Assembly: GCA_937139415.1 (NCBI GenBank)
Contig: CAKZPS010000012.1
Span: 1-38,059, forward strand
Origin: an uncultured bacterium
GTDB taxonomy: Bacteria > Atribacterota > Atribacteria > Atribacterales > Caldatribacteriaceae
Direction of reading: 5' to 3'
Length of the DNA: 38,059 bases
Both the position numbers and the translations under genes were made by a program. Shown here one piece after another: positions 1 through 7,477 of this stretch. Below the pieces are notes generated by a model. It ran no database searches, was not told the origin of the DNA, and was given only the letters and a program-made list of their open reading frames with translations. Within the stretch, counting starts at the first letter, position 1. Each line of letters opens with the position of its first letter.

Positions 1-30
1 GGACGCTGCCGGGAGGAAAAAGAAAGAGAG

Positions 31-62
31 AAAAGCTGGAGAGAAATCTCCAGCTTTTTTTG
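31..62 (+). terminator. Intrinsic terminator of an upstream gene
   Basis: A 9-bp perfect stem (34-42 with 47-55), extendable by three A-T pairs, closes a GAAA loop and runs into a T tract. It ends whatever lies left of the window and separates it from the serpin gene. Confidence 0.88.
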
Positions 63-85
63 TATCTGGAGTAAGGAGGGAAAAT

Positions 86-1315
86 ATGCGTTTTTCAAGT
101 TTTTTTATCTTTGGCATGATAGGATGGTGGGTGTTTTTGGTGGTTTCTTTCGCCGTGGGACAATCAGTAACGGATCAAACCCCAGGTGCCCAGTTTGCTC
201 CTCTTCTGGCCAGTGATAACCACTTTGCCTTCCGCCTTTTCACTTCCTTGGTGAGAGAAGACCAGGGTAAAAATATTTTTCTCTGTCCCTATAGTATTGT
301 TACCGCTCTGCGGATGACTTATAACGGGACGCGAGGGGAAACGAGAAAAGCGATGGCAGAGTCTTTGGGTATTACTCAATTTTCTTCTCCGGATCTCCAC
401 AACATGCATTTCGCGCTCACGGAGCGACTCCTCACTCTGCAGACCGATGATCCTGAGCTTTCTCTCTCCCTTGCCAATGCGCTCTGGGCTCAAGAGGACA
501 TTGCTTTTCAGGCTGAATTTTTGCGGGTGAGTGAAGAATTTTACCGCGCCGAGCTCCATACGGTCGATTTTGCTGATCCTCGTGCGCTTTCTTTGGTGAA
601 CGAGTGGGTTTGCGAGAAGACCCAAGGGAAAGTGGAGAAAATCTTGGAACGCCTCGACCCGGACACAATCATGATTATCGTCAACGCGGTTTTCTTATCT
701 GCTCCTTGGCAGAGAGCCTTTGACCCTCAGGCTACGCAAGAGCTTCCCTTTACCCTCCTCGATGGGACCACTCGAAAGCACCCCATGATGTATCAACGCG
801 GAGCATATCTCTACTGGGAAGACGAAGAGCTTCAAGCGGTAGCACTCCCCTATGGGGCCACGGGAAGGGTAAATATGTACCTCTTTCTCCCTCGTTTGGG
901 TGTAGACTTTGGAGCATTCCTTTCCTCGTTGAGCGGAACGAAATGGGAGGAGTGGATGGCTCGTTTCGGTGAGTATCAAGGGGTAGTGATGATTCCTCGT
1001 TTTCGCCTTGCCTACGGGGTAGAGTTGAAGGAAGTTTTGCGGACCTTAGGAATGGGAATTATTTTTACTCCTCAAGCTGACCTTAGTGCTCTTACCCTGC
1101 AACCTGCCTTTGTGAGTGAGGTGGTCCATCGAGCCTTGGTGGAAGTCAACGAAAGAGGAACAGAAGCCGGCGGAGCGAGTGCGGTGGTCATTGCCAAGGG
1201 AGGTCCTGCGCAACCTTTCCTCTTCATTGCCGATCGTCCGTTTTTCTTTGTGCTCCGCGATGACCTCACCGGAGTAATCCTCTTTATGGGGTGCGTGGTC
1301 GATCCTCAAGAATAG
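86..1315 (+). CDS. Secreted serpin (serine protease inhibitor)
   Basis: This 409-residue protein is a serpin, a suicide inhibitor that traps serine or cysteine proteases by a large conformational change. It opens with a hydrophobic signal peptide (about residues 1-25), so it should act in the periplasm or outside the cell. The serpin signature FIADRPFFF lies at about 380-388. The reactive-loop hinge (356-368) reads ERGTEAGGASAVV, rich in small residues and close to the inhibitory consensus, so true inhibition is likely. The scissile bond should fall near K371-G372-G373; the exact P1 residue is uncertain. ATG at 86 has a GGAGGG ribosome site 6 nt upstream. A secreted metallopeptidase-barrel gene follows after 28 bp. 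Serpins are patchy in bacteria but recurrent in thermophiles. The family assignment is firm; the target protease is unknown. Confidence 0.95.
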   Translation: MRFSSFFIFGMIGWWVFLVVSFAVGQSVTDQTPGAQFAPLLASDNHFAFRLFTSLVREDQGKNIFLCPYSIVTALRMTYNGTRGETRKAMAESLGITQFSSPDLHNMHFALTERLLTLQTDDPELSLSLANALWAQEDIAFQAEFLRVSEEFYRAELHTVDFADPRALSLVNEWVCEKTQGKVEKILERLDPDTIMIIVNAVFLSAPWQRAFDPQATQELPFTLLDGTTRKHPMMYQRGAYLYWEDEELQAVALPYGATGRVNMYLFLPRLGVDFGAFLSSLSGTKWEEWMARFGEYQGVVMIPRFRLAYGVELKEVLRTLGMGIIFTPQADLSALTLQPAFVSEVVHRALVEVNERGTEAGGASAVVIAKGGPAQPFLFIADRPFFFVLRDDLTGVILFMGCVVDPQE

Positions 1316-1343
1316 TCTCGTTCCTCGCAAGGGAGTGTAGAGA

Positions 1344-3947
1344 GTGAAACGGTGCGGAATCTTTTTCCCTATCTTTATCCTTCTCTTTTTTCTCCTTTCC
1401 CCACTCGAGGCGTGGGAGCGGGTTGATCCCCGCGATCGATTTCGCGTGGTTGAAACCCCACGGCTCTCATTCATTTTCCCGGCTTCCTTGGAGGATGATA
1501 TCTCCCGTATCTTTCCGATGGGCGAAGAGGTGATGGAAACCTTAGAACGGTTTTTTGGCTGCTCTTTACCCTACAAACCTCGGATTATTCTCCTCGATAT
1601 ACCGGGGACGGCAAACGCCTGGGCCGACAGTCTCTGGGGAACGGTGACGCTTTCTCTCTCCTGGCCCCTTGATTATTGGGGAGGGACTCACTTTTCCGAT
1701 TGGTGGCGCCTCCTTTTAACCCATGAGTTGGCTCACCTCTTCCAAATGGGGGTTATCCCAGAAGATACCCTGTGGGATACCTTCCTTGGGAAAATACTCC
1801 CCCCGGGGGGACTGCAGCCGATGTGGTTTGTGGAGGGATTGGCAGTGTATGCTGAATCCCGCCTTTCCCCACGGGGACGCCTTGACGACCCTCTCTTTAC
1901 CATGTATATGAGGGAAGAAGTGCACAATGGCTTAAAGCCTCTCTCTCTTTTCCATGCCTATACCTTTTTCGATGAGTGGCCGGGGAGTTTGGGTTGTTAT
2001 GTGTATGGGGCGAGCTTTTGCGCCTATCTTGTGGAACGCTTTGGTGAGCATGTTTTGCGGGACATCGTTCTCGATCAGAATAAAACTCTCAACCCCTTTG
2101 ACCTTGGTGGGGCAGTGAAGAGGGTGACCGGTTTCTCTTTGGAGGAGCTCTTTGAAGAGTGGAAGAGAGAGGAAGAAATGCGCTCAGAGGGAAGAGAGGG
2201 GCGGACCCCGCTTGAGTACCTCCATCCTCGGGATTTCTACGCGTGGGGTCTTGCCCTCTCCCCAGATGAAGAGTTCCTCCTTTACAGTCGTTCTCACCCG
2301 CATTTAGTGACCGGATTGCGTCTCTACTCCCTTTCGACCCACAAGGAGGATTTGATCGTTGGGGGGAGGATCATCGGAAAGCCGAGTTTTTCCGGGGATG
2401 GGAAGAAGATTATCTATAGCAAGCTGGTCGAGGGATTCTTCACCGATTCTTTGGACCTTTTCCTCTACGATTTCTCTACGGGGAAAGAAGAGCGGATCAC
2501 CCACCGTGAGAATGCTTTTTCTCCCCTTTTTTGGCGTGGGATGACCATTCTCTTTCTCTCGCGCCACGAAGGGCAAACCGTTTTGTGGAGTTTCGATTCT
2601 GAGACTCGAGAGAGGATTCCCCTCTTTTTCTTCCCTTCACAAGTTCATCCGGTGAGTATGGTTCTCGCCAAAGACGGGAAAAATTTAGCTCTCTGTGCGT
2701 GGCACAACGGATTTTTGGACCTTGCTCTCCTCAACCTCGATAGTTTGTCTTTCCTCTGGATTACTCAGGATGAAGCCATGGATTGGGCACCGGTATTTTC
2801 TGAGGATGGGAATTGGCTCTATTCCATTTCCGATCGGGGAGGGAAACACGATTTGTATGCCTATAAACGGGAAGGTGGGCGTTTTTTCCGGCTTACCGAT
2901 CTTCCCGGCGGAATCTTTGAAGCTGTGGTGAGTTCTCGAGGAATCTACGGTATCTTTTACCATCACCGGGGATATGACCTCGGGATGGTACTGAAAGAGA
3001 GTCTCCTCTGGGAAGAGACCGAGGTCAAAAGAGAGGATACTGTAATACCTCTCGTTTCCTCAAACAATGATTTCGTCTCTTCCCCATACTGTCCACATCG
3101 TTTCTTTCGTCTCCGTCTGTTGCCTTCTTCGGGAGTGAATTTTATCCTCGAGGACCCTTTGCGCTTTCAAACCCTTTCTCTCACCTATCGGGGGGACGAG
3201 GAGTGGAGTTTCCAGTATGAGAACGCCTCTTTTTATCCTTCACTCTTTATCTCTTTTTCTCAGGGAGAGGAGGAAGCGGCATTCGTCGGTTTTCGTTTTC
3301 CTTGGCGGAGGGGTTGGACACGTGGAAACTTTACTCTCTCTTTTGGACGTCACTTTGAGGAAGAGGAATTTTTCCAGGGGTATAGAGGGGGATGGTGGGG
3401 AAACTTTTTCCTTACTCAGTATGGAGGGAGTGATACCGTGCGATGCACCAAGGAGTGGTATTTCTCTCTCTTTTCCGGATATCGGGGTGAAAACCGAGGT
3501 TCGCGTTGGATTGCCTCCTATACCGAGGAACGGGCCTTTTCTCTCTCTGCGGCACGCCTTCGCTTGAAAATTTCTGGGGGAATGAGCACTTTCGAGAAAG
3601 ATTTTACCGTGGGAGGGGAGGTAATACCGCTTCGGGGGTACACAGAGAGAGGAGGCGAGGGGTTTCTCTTAGGAGAGGTGAACTACGCATTTCCCATCCA
3701 AAAACTCTATGTCACTCATACCGGGCCTTTGTTTCTCAAAGATTTATGGGGGAATATTTATTTCCAGGGACTTCTACTCTCCGATACCCCTTCCTACGAA
3801 AAACTTTTGACCACCGGTTTTGAACTGAGTTTACGAGGTTTTTTGGGAAATGATGCTCTTCCTTTGTGTTTTACCTTAGGAATGAGTATTCCTTTGGACA
3901 CTCTCGGTGAACCCACTTTTTATCTGAGTTTAGAGGGAAATTTTTGA
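1344..3947 (+). CDS. Metallopeptidase-like / TolB-propeller / outer-membrane barrel protein
   Basis: This 867-residue exported protein appears to have three parts. A signal peptide covers about residues 1-23. A gluzincin-type domain follows, with HELAH at 127-131 and a candidate third zinc ligand E164 in WFVEGLAVY, as in the peptidase MA-like family. Residues of about 290-540 hold TolB/WD40-like propeller repeats of the form PxFSxDGKxIxYS. The C-terminal third (about 590-867) alternates aromatic and polar residues, contains LRGY at 763 resembling the Omp85 loop-6 motif, and ends in Phe, the usual last residue of outer-membrane barrels. Similar protease-propeller-barrel proteins occur as surface antigens in diderms. 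The start is GTG at 1344, 28 bp after the serpin, so the two are probably co-transcribed. Catalytic activity and the barrel topology are inferences. Confidence 0.8.
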   Translation: MKRCGIFFPIFILLFFLLSPLEAWERVDPRDRFRVVETPRLSFIFPASLEDDISRIFPMGEEVMETLERFFGCSLPYKPRIILLDIPGTANAWADSLWGTVTLSLSWPLDYWGGTHFSDWWRLLLTHELAHLFQMGVIPEDTLWDTFLGKILPPGGLQPMWFVEGLAVYAESRLSPRGRLDDPLFTMYMREEVHNGLKPLSLFHAYTFFDEWPGSLGCYVYGASFCAYLVERFGEHVLRDIVLDQNKTLNPFDLGGAVKRVTGFSLEELFEEWKREEEMRSEGREGRTPLEYLHPRDFYAWGLALSPDEEFLLYSRSHPHLVTGLRLYSLSTHKEDLIVGGRIIGKPSFSGDGKKIIYSKLVEGFFTDSLDLFLYDFSTGKEERITHRENAFSPLFWRGMTILFLSRHEGQTVLWSFDSETRERIPLFFFPSQVHPVSMVLAKDGKNLALCAWHNGFLDLALLNLDSLSFLWITQDEAMDWAPVFSEDGNWLYSISDRGGKHDLYAYKREGGRFFRLTDLPGGIFEAVVSSRGIYGIFYHHRGYDLGMVLKESLLWEETEVKREDTVIPLVSSNNDFVSSPYCPHRFFRLRLLPSSGVNFILEDPLRFQTLSLTYRGDEEWSFQYENASFYPSLFISFSQGEEEAAFVGFRFPWRRGWTRGNFTLSFGRHFEEEEFFQGYRGGWWGNFFLTQYGGSDTVRCTKEWYFSLFSGYRGENRGSRWIASYTEERAFSLSAARLRLKISGGMSTFEKDFTVGGEVIPLRGYTERGGEGFLLGEVNYAFPIQKLYVTHTGPLFLKDLWGNIYFQGLLLSDTPSYEKLLTTGFELSLRGFLGNDALPLCFTLGMSIPLDTLGEPTFYLSLEGNF

Positions 3948-3976
3948 ATAATGGATTGCTTTTGGGGGGAATTTTT

Positions 3977-4004
3977 CGGTGCACCGTCAGTTTCTAATTA
4001 TAGA
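3977..4004 (+). promoter_or_regulatory. Possible operator and -10 for the ferritin gene
   Basis: A perfect 10-bp palindrome (CGGTGCACCG, 3977-3986) lies 13 bp before a TATAGA that could be a -10 box. A palindrome at a -35 position upstream of an iron/peroxide gene would suit a redox or metal repressor, but no known operator consensus is matched. Confidence 0.3.
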
Positions 4005-4029
4005 GTTAACTTTAAAGGGAGGTATACTA

Positions 4030-4581
4030 ATGGGACGTGTTGCTCGAGAAATGGTGGAGAGAGCGGGTATCAACGTGAATGAGTTAGTTGAGCTTTTAGT
4101 CAAGAATGCCTCCGCTGAATTGACCACTTACTATTACTACACGATTCTCCGTTGTAACCTCATTGGTCTTGACGGTGAGACCGTGAAAGAAATTGCTGAG
4201 GTAGCACGGATTGAAGACCGTAACCACTTTGAGGCCTTGGTTCCTCGTATTTACGAACTGGGAGGTGAATTACCCCGGGACATGAAGGACTTCCACGATG
4301 TTTCTGGATGTCCTCCGGCTTACCTTCCCCAACGGATTGAAAAAGTAGAGGATATTCTTCAGGTCCTCGTAGAGGCAGAACGATGCGCGGTGCGTCAATA
4401 TACCCATATTTGTAATATGACTGTAGGGAAAGATCACCGTACCTATGATTTAGCGCTGGCCATTCTCCACGAAGAAGTGGAACACGAGTCGTGGTTTTCA
4501 GAGTTTTTAGGCGAGGGTCCCTCGGGGCACTTCATGCGCCGGGGTGAAACCTCTCCTTTTGTGTCCAAATTCTTGAAATAG
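4030..4581 (+). CDS. Dps-like (DPSL/thioferritin-type) ferritin
   Basis: This 183-residue four-helix protein resembles Dps-like (DPSL) cage proteins of archaea and anaerobic bacteria, which oxidise and store iron using peroxide. Candidate diiron ligands are E30, E62/D63 with H66, E115/E117, and E149-x-x-H152. DPSL proteins carry a conserved cysteine pair near the ferroxidase site; here C94, C119 and C128 are candidates, which separates it from plain bacterioferritin. ATG at 4030 is chosen because AAAGGGAGG sits 7 nt upstream; an in-frame upstream ATG at 3979 lacks a ribosome site and would add 17 unrelated residues. The cytochrome b5-like gene follows after 40 bp, which hints that a haem protein acts with it. 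Inferred role: peroxide and iron detoxification in an anaerobe. Confidence 0.88.
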   Translation: MGRVAREMVERAGINVNELVELLVKNASAELTTYYYYTILRCNLIGLDGETVKEIAEVARIEDRNHFEALVPRIYELGGELPRDMKDFHDVSGCPPAYLPQRIEKVEDILQVLVEAERCAVRQYTHICNMTVGKDHRTYDLALAILHEEVEHESWFSEFLGEGPSGHFMRRGETSPFVSKFLK

Positions 4582-4596
4582 GAGGGAGAAGAAGGG

Positions 4597-4610
4597 GACC
4601 CCTCGGGGTC
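4597..4610 (+). other. Short hairpin between ferritin and cytochrome b5-like genes
   Basis: GACCCC-TC-GGGGTC is an inverted repeat with no T run after it. It may modulate read-through or mRNA stability between the two genes rather than terminate. Confidence 0.35.
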
Positions 4611-4621
4611 ACCGAAAAACC

Positions 4622-4858
4622 ATGCGGAAATTGACGAGAAGCGAACTCCGCCAATATGACGGGAAAGAAGGAAGACCTGCCTATGTCGCCTACCAAGGGA
4701 AGGTGTACGATGTGTCTTCGAGCTTTTTATGGCGTTCGGGGAGACACCAAGCCTCCCATGAAGCAGGCTACGACCTCACCGAAGCGCTTGAGCGGGCACC
4801 CCATGGCGCAGAACTCCTCCAGAAGTTTCCCATAGTAGGTGAATTGGTCGAGGAGTGA
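4622..4858 (+). CDS. Small soluble cytochrome b5-like haem/steroid-binding protein
   Basis: This 78-residue protein has the cytochrome b5 fold pattern: an N-terminal region of the form LTxxELxxYDGxxGxPAYVAYxGKVYDVS, then WRSGRHQ, a later AGYDLTEAL, and APHGAELLQKFPIVGEL at the end. The two candidate axial ligands are H43 in the GRH segment and H60 in APHG. It has no signal peptide or membrane segment, so it is likely cytoplasmic. Small single-domain members occur in many anaerobes, often of unknown function. It follows the Dps-like ferritin in the same orientation, which suggests an electron-transfer or haem-linked job in oxidative stress, but this is inference. Whether it binds b-type haem cannot be told from sequence. 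Confidence 0.82.
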   Translation: MRKLTRSELRQYDGKEGRPAYVAYQGKVYDVSSSFLWRSGRHQASHEAGYDLTEALERAPHGAELLQKFPIVGELVEE

Positions 4859-4997
4859 TGTTTTTCGGTTCCCCCTTTTTCTCGGAGTGTTAAGGTTTTT
4901 TCATCTCTTTTCCACCTTTTTATTCTATAATAGGCTACCGGGGGGCGAGCTTCGCTACTTGCCTCTTGTCCCAATCCGAGAGAAAGGGGGATAAAGC

Positions 4998-5207
4998 ATG
5001 ACGCAGAGAACGGGCTTACTCATTTTTGGTCATTCTTGTATTGTTTTCGGTTGTTTTCTCCTCACCTGGGGTTTTTACCTCTTACCGGTTTCTTCGCCAC
5101 GACTGACCCATATTTTGACCCGTCCACTCTTTTGGGGTTTCATTTCTATTTTCGGGGGGATTTGTGCCAATTTCCACGGTTTCTGCCGCTGTGTGAGACA
5201 GAGGTAG
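4998..5207 (+). CDS. Small two-helix membrane protein, function unknown
   Basis: This 69-residue protein has two hydrophobic segments (about residues 7-29 and 44-58) and a basic C-terminal tail with three cysteines in FCRCVRQR and just before it. ATG at 4998 has AAAGGGGG about 7 nt upstream, which supports it as a real gene. A TATAAT at 4926-4931 could be a -10 box, but no good -35 lies upstream. The gene converges on the sugar dehydrogenase with only 57 bp between, where no terminator is visible. I do not recognise a family. Confidence 0.6.
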   Translation: MTQRTGLLIFGHSCIVFGCFLLTWGFYLLPVSSPRLTHILTRPLFWGFISIFGGICANFHGFCRCVRQR

Positions 5208-5264
5208 GGAAGAAACCCAGGATCCATTCATGAGGAAAATCGTTACTTTTGTGGTTCCTTCTAT

Positions 5265-6374
5265 TTATTCCTCGGGGAGTAGCCGATAAATGGTATCATC
5301 ACCGGGGAGAGGGCGTCCGCGTCCATCGCGGTTACTGGTGAGAAGGTAGAGTGCTCCGTCTGGTCCTTCGACGATGTCCCGGAGCCGCCCGAAGCGGTTT
5401 TTCAGGAGTTCTTCTATCTCGACTACTTGATAGCCTTGAGGTGTTTTTCTGAGGCGAATGCGGACGAGAGCCTGGCTGCGGAGGGTGGCCACAAGGAGAT
5501 CGTTCTCCCAATTAGGGAAAAGGGGACTGCGTACAAAGGTCATTCCTGCAGGCGGGGTAGTTTCCGTCCAGAGTACCACCGGATCGATATAGGTGGAGCT
5601 ATTCCCTCGCCCTACGATACGGGGCCAACCGTAATTACCTCCTTTGACAATTCGATTGATTTCGTCGTGTCCCCGGCGGAAACCTTCTCCTGAGGGACCG
5701 TGTTCGGAAGCAAAGAGTTCCTTAGTTTGGGGATGCCAGGCTAATCCTTGAGGGTTGCGATGACCGAGGGAGTAGATGGGCGAGCCAGGAAAGGGGTTAT
5801 CGGAGGGGATATCACCTTCAGGAGTTACACGGAGGATCTTTCCACCCAGAGAAGTGAGATCCTGAGCTAATTCTCCTTGAAAGATTTCTCCGGTAGTGAT
5901 GTAGAGCATGCCGTCAGGACCAAAAGCGATTCGCCCCCCATTGTGGAAACGGGCACCGGGAATGCCATCCACAATAACCCCTTCCACCACTCCTCGCTCT
6001 CCTTCATCACGCAGGCGTACCACCCGATTCCCTATCCTCTCTCCTTCCCGGTAAGTATACATAGCATAGAGGTGAGGTTCATGGGGAAAGCGAGGATGTT
6101 TGGCTAAGCCCATGAGCCCTCCTTCCCCGATGGCTTCTACATCGAGAACGGCATAAGGAGTATCAAGGAGTTTCCCTTCTCTGATCAAGCGAATTCTTCC
6201 CGGTCGTTCGCTCACCAAAGCCCGCTTGTCATCTAAAAAGAGGAGCGACCATGGGACCTCAAGTCCATTCACCCATACTTCGACCTTGAGATCGGCATAG
6301 GCCCATGAGCAAAAGAAAAGCACTCCGATCACGATGGTCCACGCTGAGAAAATTTTTCTCTTAAGTCGGTGCAT
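5265..6374 (-). CDS. Secreted PQQ-type aldose sugar dehydrogenase (glucose/sorbosone dehydrogenase family)
   Basis: This 369-residue protein belongs to the soluble glucose/sorbosone dehydrogenase family, six-bladed propellers that in characterised members (for example E. coli YliI) oxidise aldoses with PQQ. A signal peptide (about residues 1-27) puts it in the periplasm. Family hallmarks are GEGGLMGLAKHPRF, RFHNGGRIAFGPDGMLYITTG, GHRNPQGLAWHP, FASEHGPSG with a following DEINRI, and GGNYGWP. ATG at 6374 has GAGGT 7 nt upstream. No PQQ biosynthesis gene is in the window, so the enzyme may take up external cofactor or use another quinone; this is open. It stands alone on the minus strand. Confidence 0.9.
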   Translation of the reverse strand: MHRLKRKIFSAWTIVIGVLFFCSWAYADLKVEVWVNGLEVPWSLLFLDDKRALVSERPGRIRLIREGKLLDTPYAVLDVEAIGEGGLMGLAKHPRFPHEPHLYAMYTYREGERIGNRVVRLRDEGERGVVEGVIVDGIPGARFHNGGRIAFGPDGMLYITTGEIFQGELAQDLTSLGGKILRVTPEGDIPSDNPFPGSPIYSLGHRNPQGLAWHPQTKELFASEHGPSGEGFRRGHDEINRIVKGGNYGWPRIVGRGNSSTYIDPVVLWTETTPPAGMTFVRSPLFPNWENDLLVATLRSQALVRIRLRKTPQGYQVVEIEELLKNRFGRLRDIVEGPDGALYLLTSNRDGRGRPLPGDDTIYRLLPEE

Positions 6375-7284
6375 TTCCGATACCTCGCTCTCTCTCGTTT
6401 TTGGGTAAAAACCGAAGGGTAATGGGAAAATTCCCCAGAGGTTGGGTGATTGACCTCAGCTTCCTCCAGGGATATCCCCGTAATTTTGGGAATTCAAGAT
6501 TGAGGTAGAGTGTGTTCTTTCCATCGATTGATTTTTCCTCTCTCCTCGGTGAGGGCAAAGAAATACCGAAGGAAGAAAAAGAGAACTTTTCTCTTCATCG
6601 GTGAAAATGAAACCATAATCGGAGAGAGATTCTCAACCCTATTGGAGGAAAAGAGAGAGGACAAAAAATTTTTTTCTTCAAAAGTCTTCTCATCTTGAGA
6701 GTATTCCCTTTCCTTGCTCCTCAAGCTTGCAGAGGGAGGAATCATTTTCAGAGGAAACTTCTTTTAAAAACTTGAGGGAAAGAGGGAATCTTCCCCACAT
6801 CCTCGGATTTTGCCTCCATAACGCTTCCCACTTCCTTTATCACCCCGAGAGGCTTCGGTTTTTCGAATCCCGCGGCGGTCTGAAGTGGTCATCACGAGGG
6901 ACCTCGATTTTTAAGGTCCCGTGGGGATCTCGTGATTCGGTTCTTTGTCGCTGCGAGGCACGTTTTTTGTACCGTGGCAGTCTCAAAATTTCCACGGGAA
7001 ACGAAAAAACGACCCTTGGAATGACCATCTCCTTGTCGCCGCGAGGGGTTCTTTTGGAACCCCGTGGCGGTCTCTCCTCTTCTCAAGGGAAAACCATGAG
7101 ATTGTTTCACCGAGCGGAAACGGCGAGGTTCACAAAGATTCCCCTATTTTTCTCATCGCAAGTACCAAAAATTTTTCCCTCTTTTTCAAAGGTAAGGTCC
7201 ACTGTGAAACGAAGAGAGAAGCCCCGGAGGAGCTCACAGAGGAGACGCTCCGAGTGTCTCGCAGGTATTGAACCTATACACTTG
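6375..7284. other. Gene-free region of about 900 bp with palindromic repeats
   Basis: No reading frame here looks like a protein. The left part (6375-6840) is purine/pyrimidine-skewed sequence in which I see nothing definite apart from an A6T7 tract near 6665-6677. The right part holds the repeat cluster listed separately, followed by the tRNA-Met promoter. The frame open from 6727 to 7419 crosses the palindromes and the tRNA and is not a gene. Confidence 0.7.
6841..7076. repeat. Cluster of about four related GC-rich palindromic repeats
   Basis: Units share a pattern of GCGAGG, a short variable hairpin, then CCGTGGC(A/G)GTCTC. The clearest are 7035-7074 (inner GGGGTTC/GAACCCC, outer CCGC/GCGG), 6947-6984 (CTGC/GCAG outer arm) and 6891-6936 (ATCACGAG/CTCGTGAT outer, GGGACCT/AGGTCCC inner). 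A degraded copy lies at 6843-6882. Inner stems change by compensating substitutions while the flanks stay constant, as in REP-like families that are mobilised as single hairpins. They lie between a minus-strand gene start and a tRNA, a usual place for such elements. Confidence 0.7.
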
Positions 7285-7313
7285 TTGATTTTTTGGGAGT
7301 TTTGTGTTATTAT
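7285..7313 (+). promoter_or_regulatory. Promoter of tRNA-fMet
   Basis: TTGATT (7285-7290) and TATTAT (7308-7313) are separated by 17 bp, about 24 bp before the tRNA. The -35 is a moderate match and the position is right. Confidence 0.65.
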
Positions 7314-7336
7314 ACCTTCCGCTTGCAATGGAATGA

Positions 7337-7413
7337 CGCGGGGTGGAGCAGGCAGGAAGCTCGTCGGGCTCATAACCCGGAGGTCGTCGGTTCGAATCCG
7401 ACCCCCGCTACCA
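7337..7413 (+). tRNA. Initiator tRNA-Met (CAU anticodon)
   Basis: The 77-nt sequence folds as a tRNA with anticodon CAT at 7371-7373 and an encoded CCA at 7411-7413. Initiator features are clear. There is no Watson-Crick pair at 1:72 (C1 faces U72; most bacterial initiators have C1:A72). GGG/CCC pairs lie next to the anticodon loop, and the D stem has A11:U24 (GAGC/GCTC). The T arm GTCGG/CCGAC with TTCGAAT is canonical. A strong terminator follows directly, so this is a single-gene unit. Confidence 0.95.
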
Positions 7414-7418
7414 GGTTG

Positions 7419-7456
7419 AAAAGACCCCGCCCATCGTGTGGGCGGGGTCTTTTTTC
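7419..7456 (+). terminator. Bidirectional intrinsic terminator
   Basis: A 15-bp perfect stem (7419-7433 with 7439-7453) has a 5-nt loop, with A residues on the left and a T tract on the right. It ends tRNA-fMet on the plus strand and can end the converging oxidoreductase gene on the minus strand. Confidence 0.93.
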
Positions 7457-7477
7457 TTTTTACAATCAAGGGCCCTC

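Noticed and set aside
4611-4869. 10-bp inverted repeat (ACCGAAAAAC) flanking the cytochrome b5-like gene
   Set aside because: Too short, no target duplication and no transposase; probably chance.
6727-7419. A 230-codon open frame on the plus strand
   Set aside because: It runs through palindromic repeats and most of tRNA-Met and its sequence has no protein-like character.
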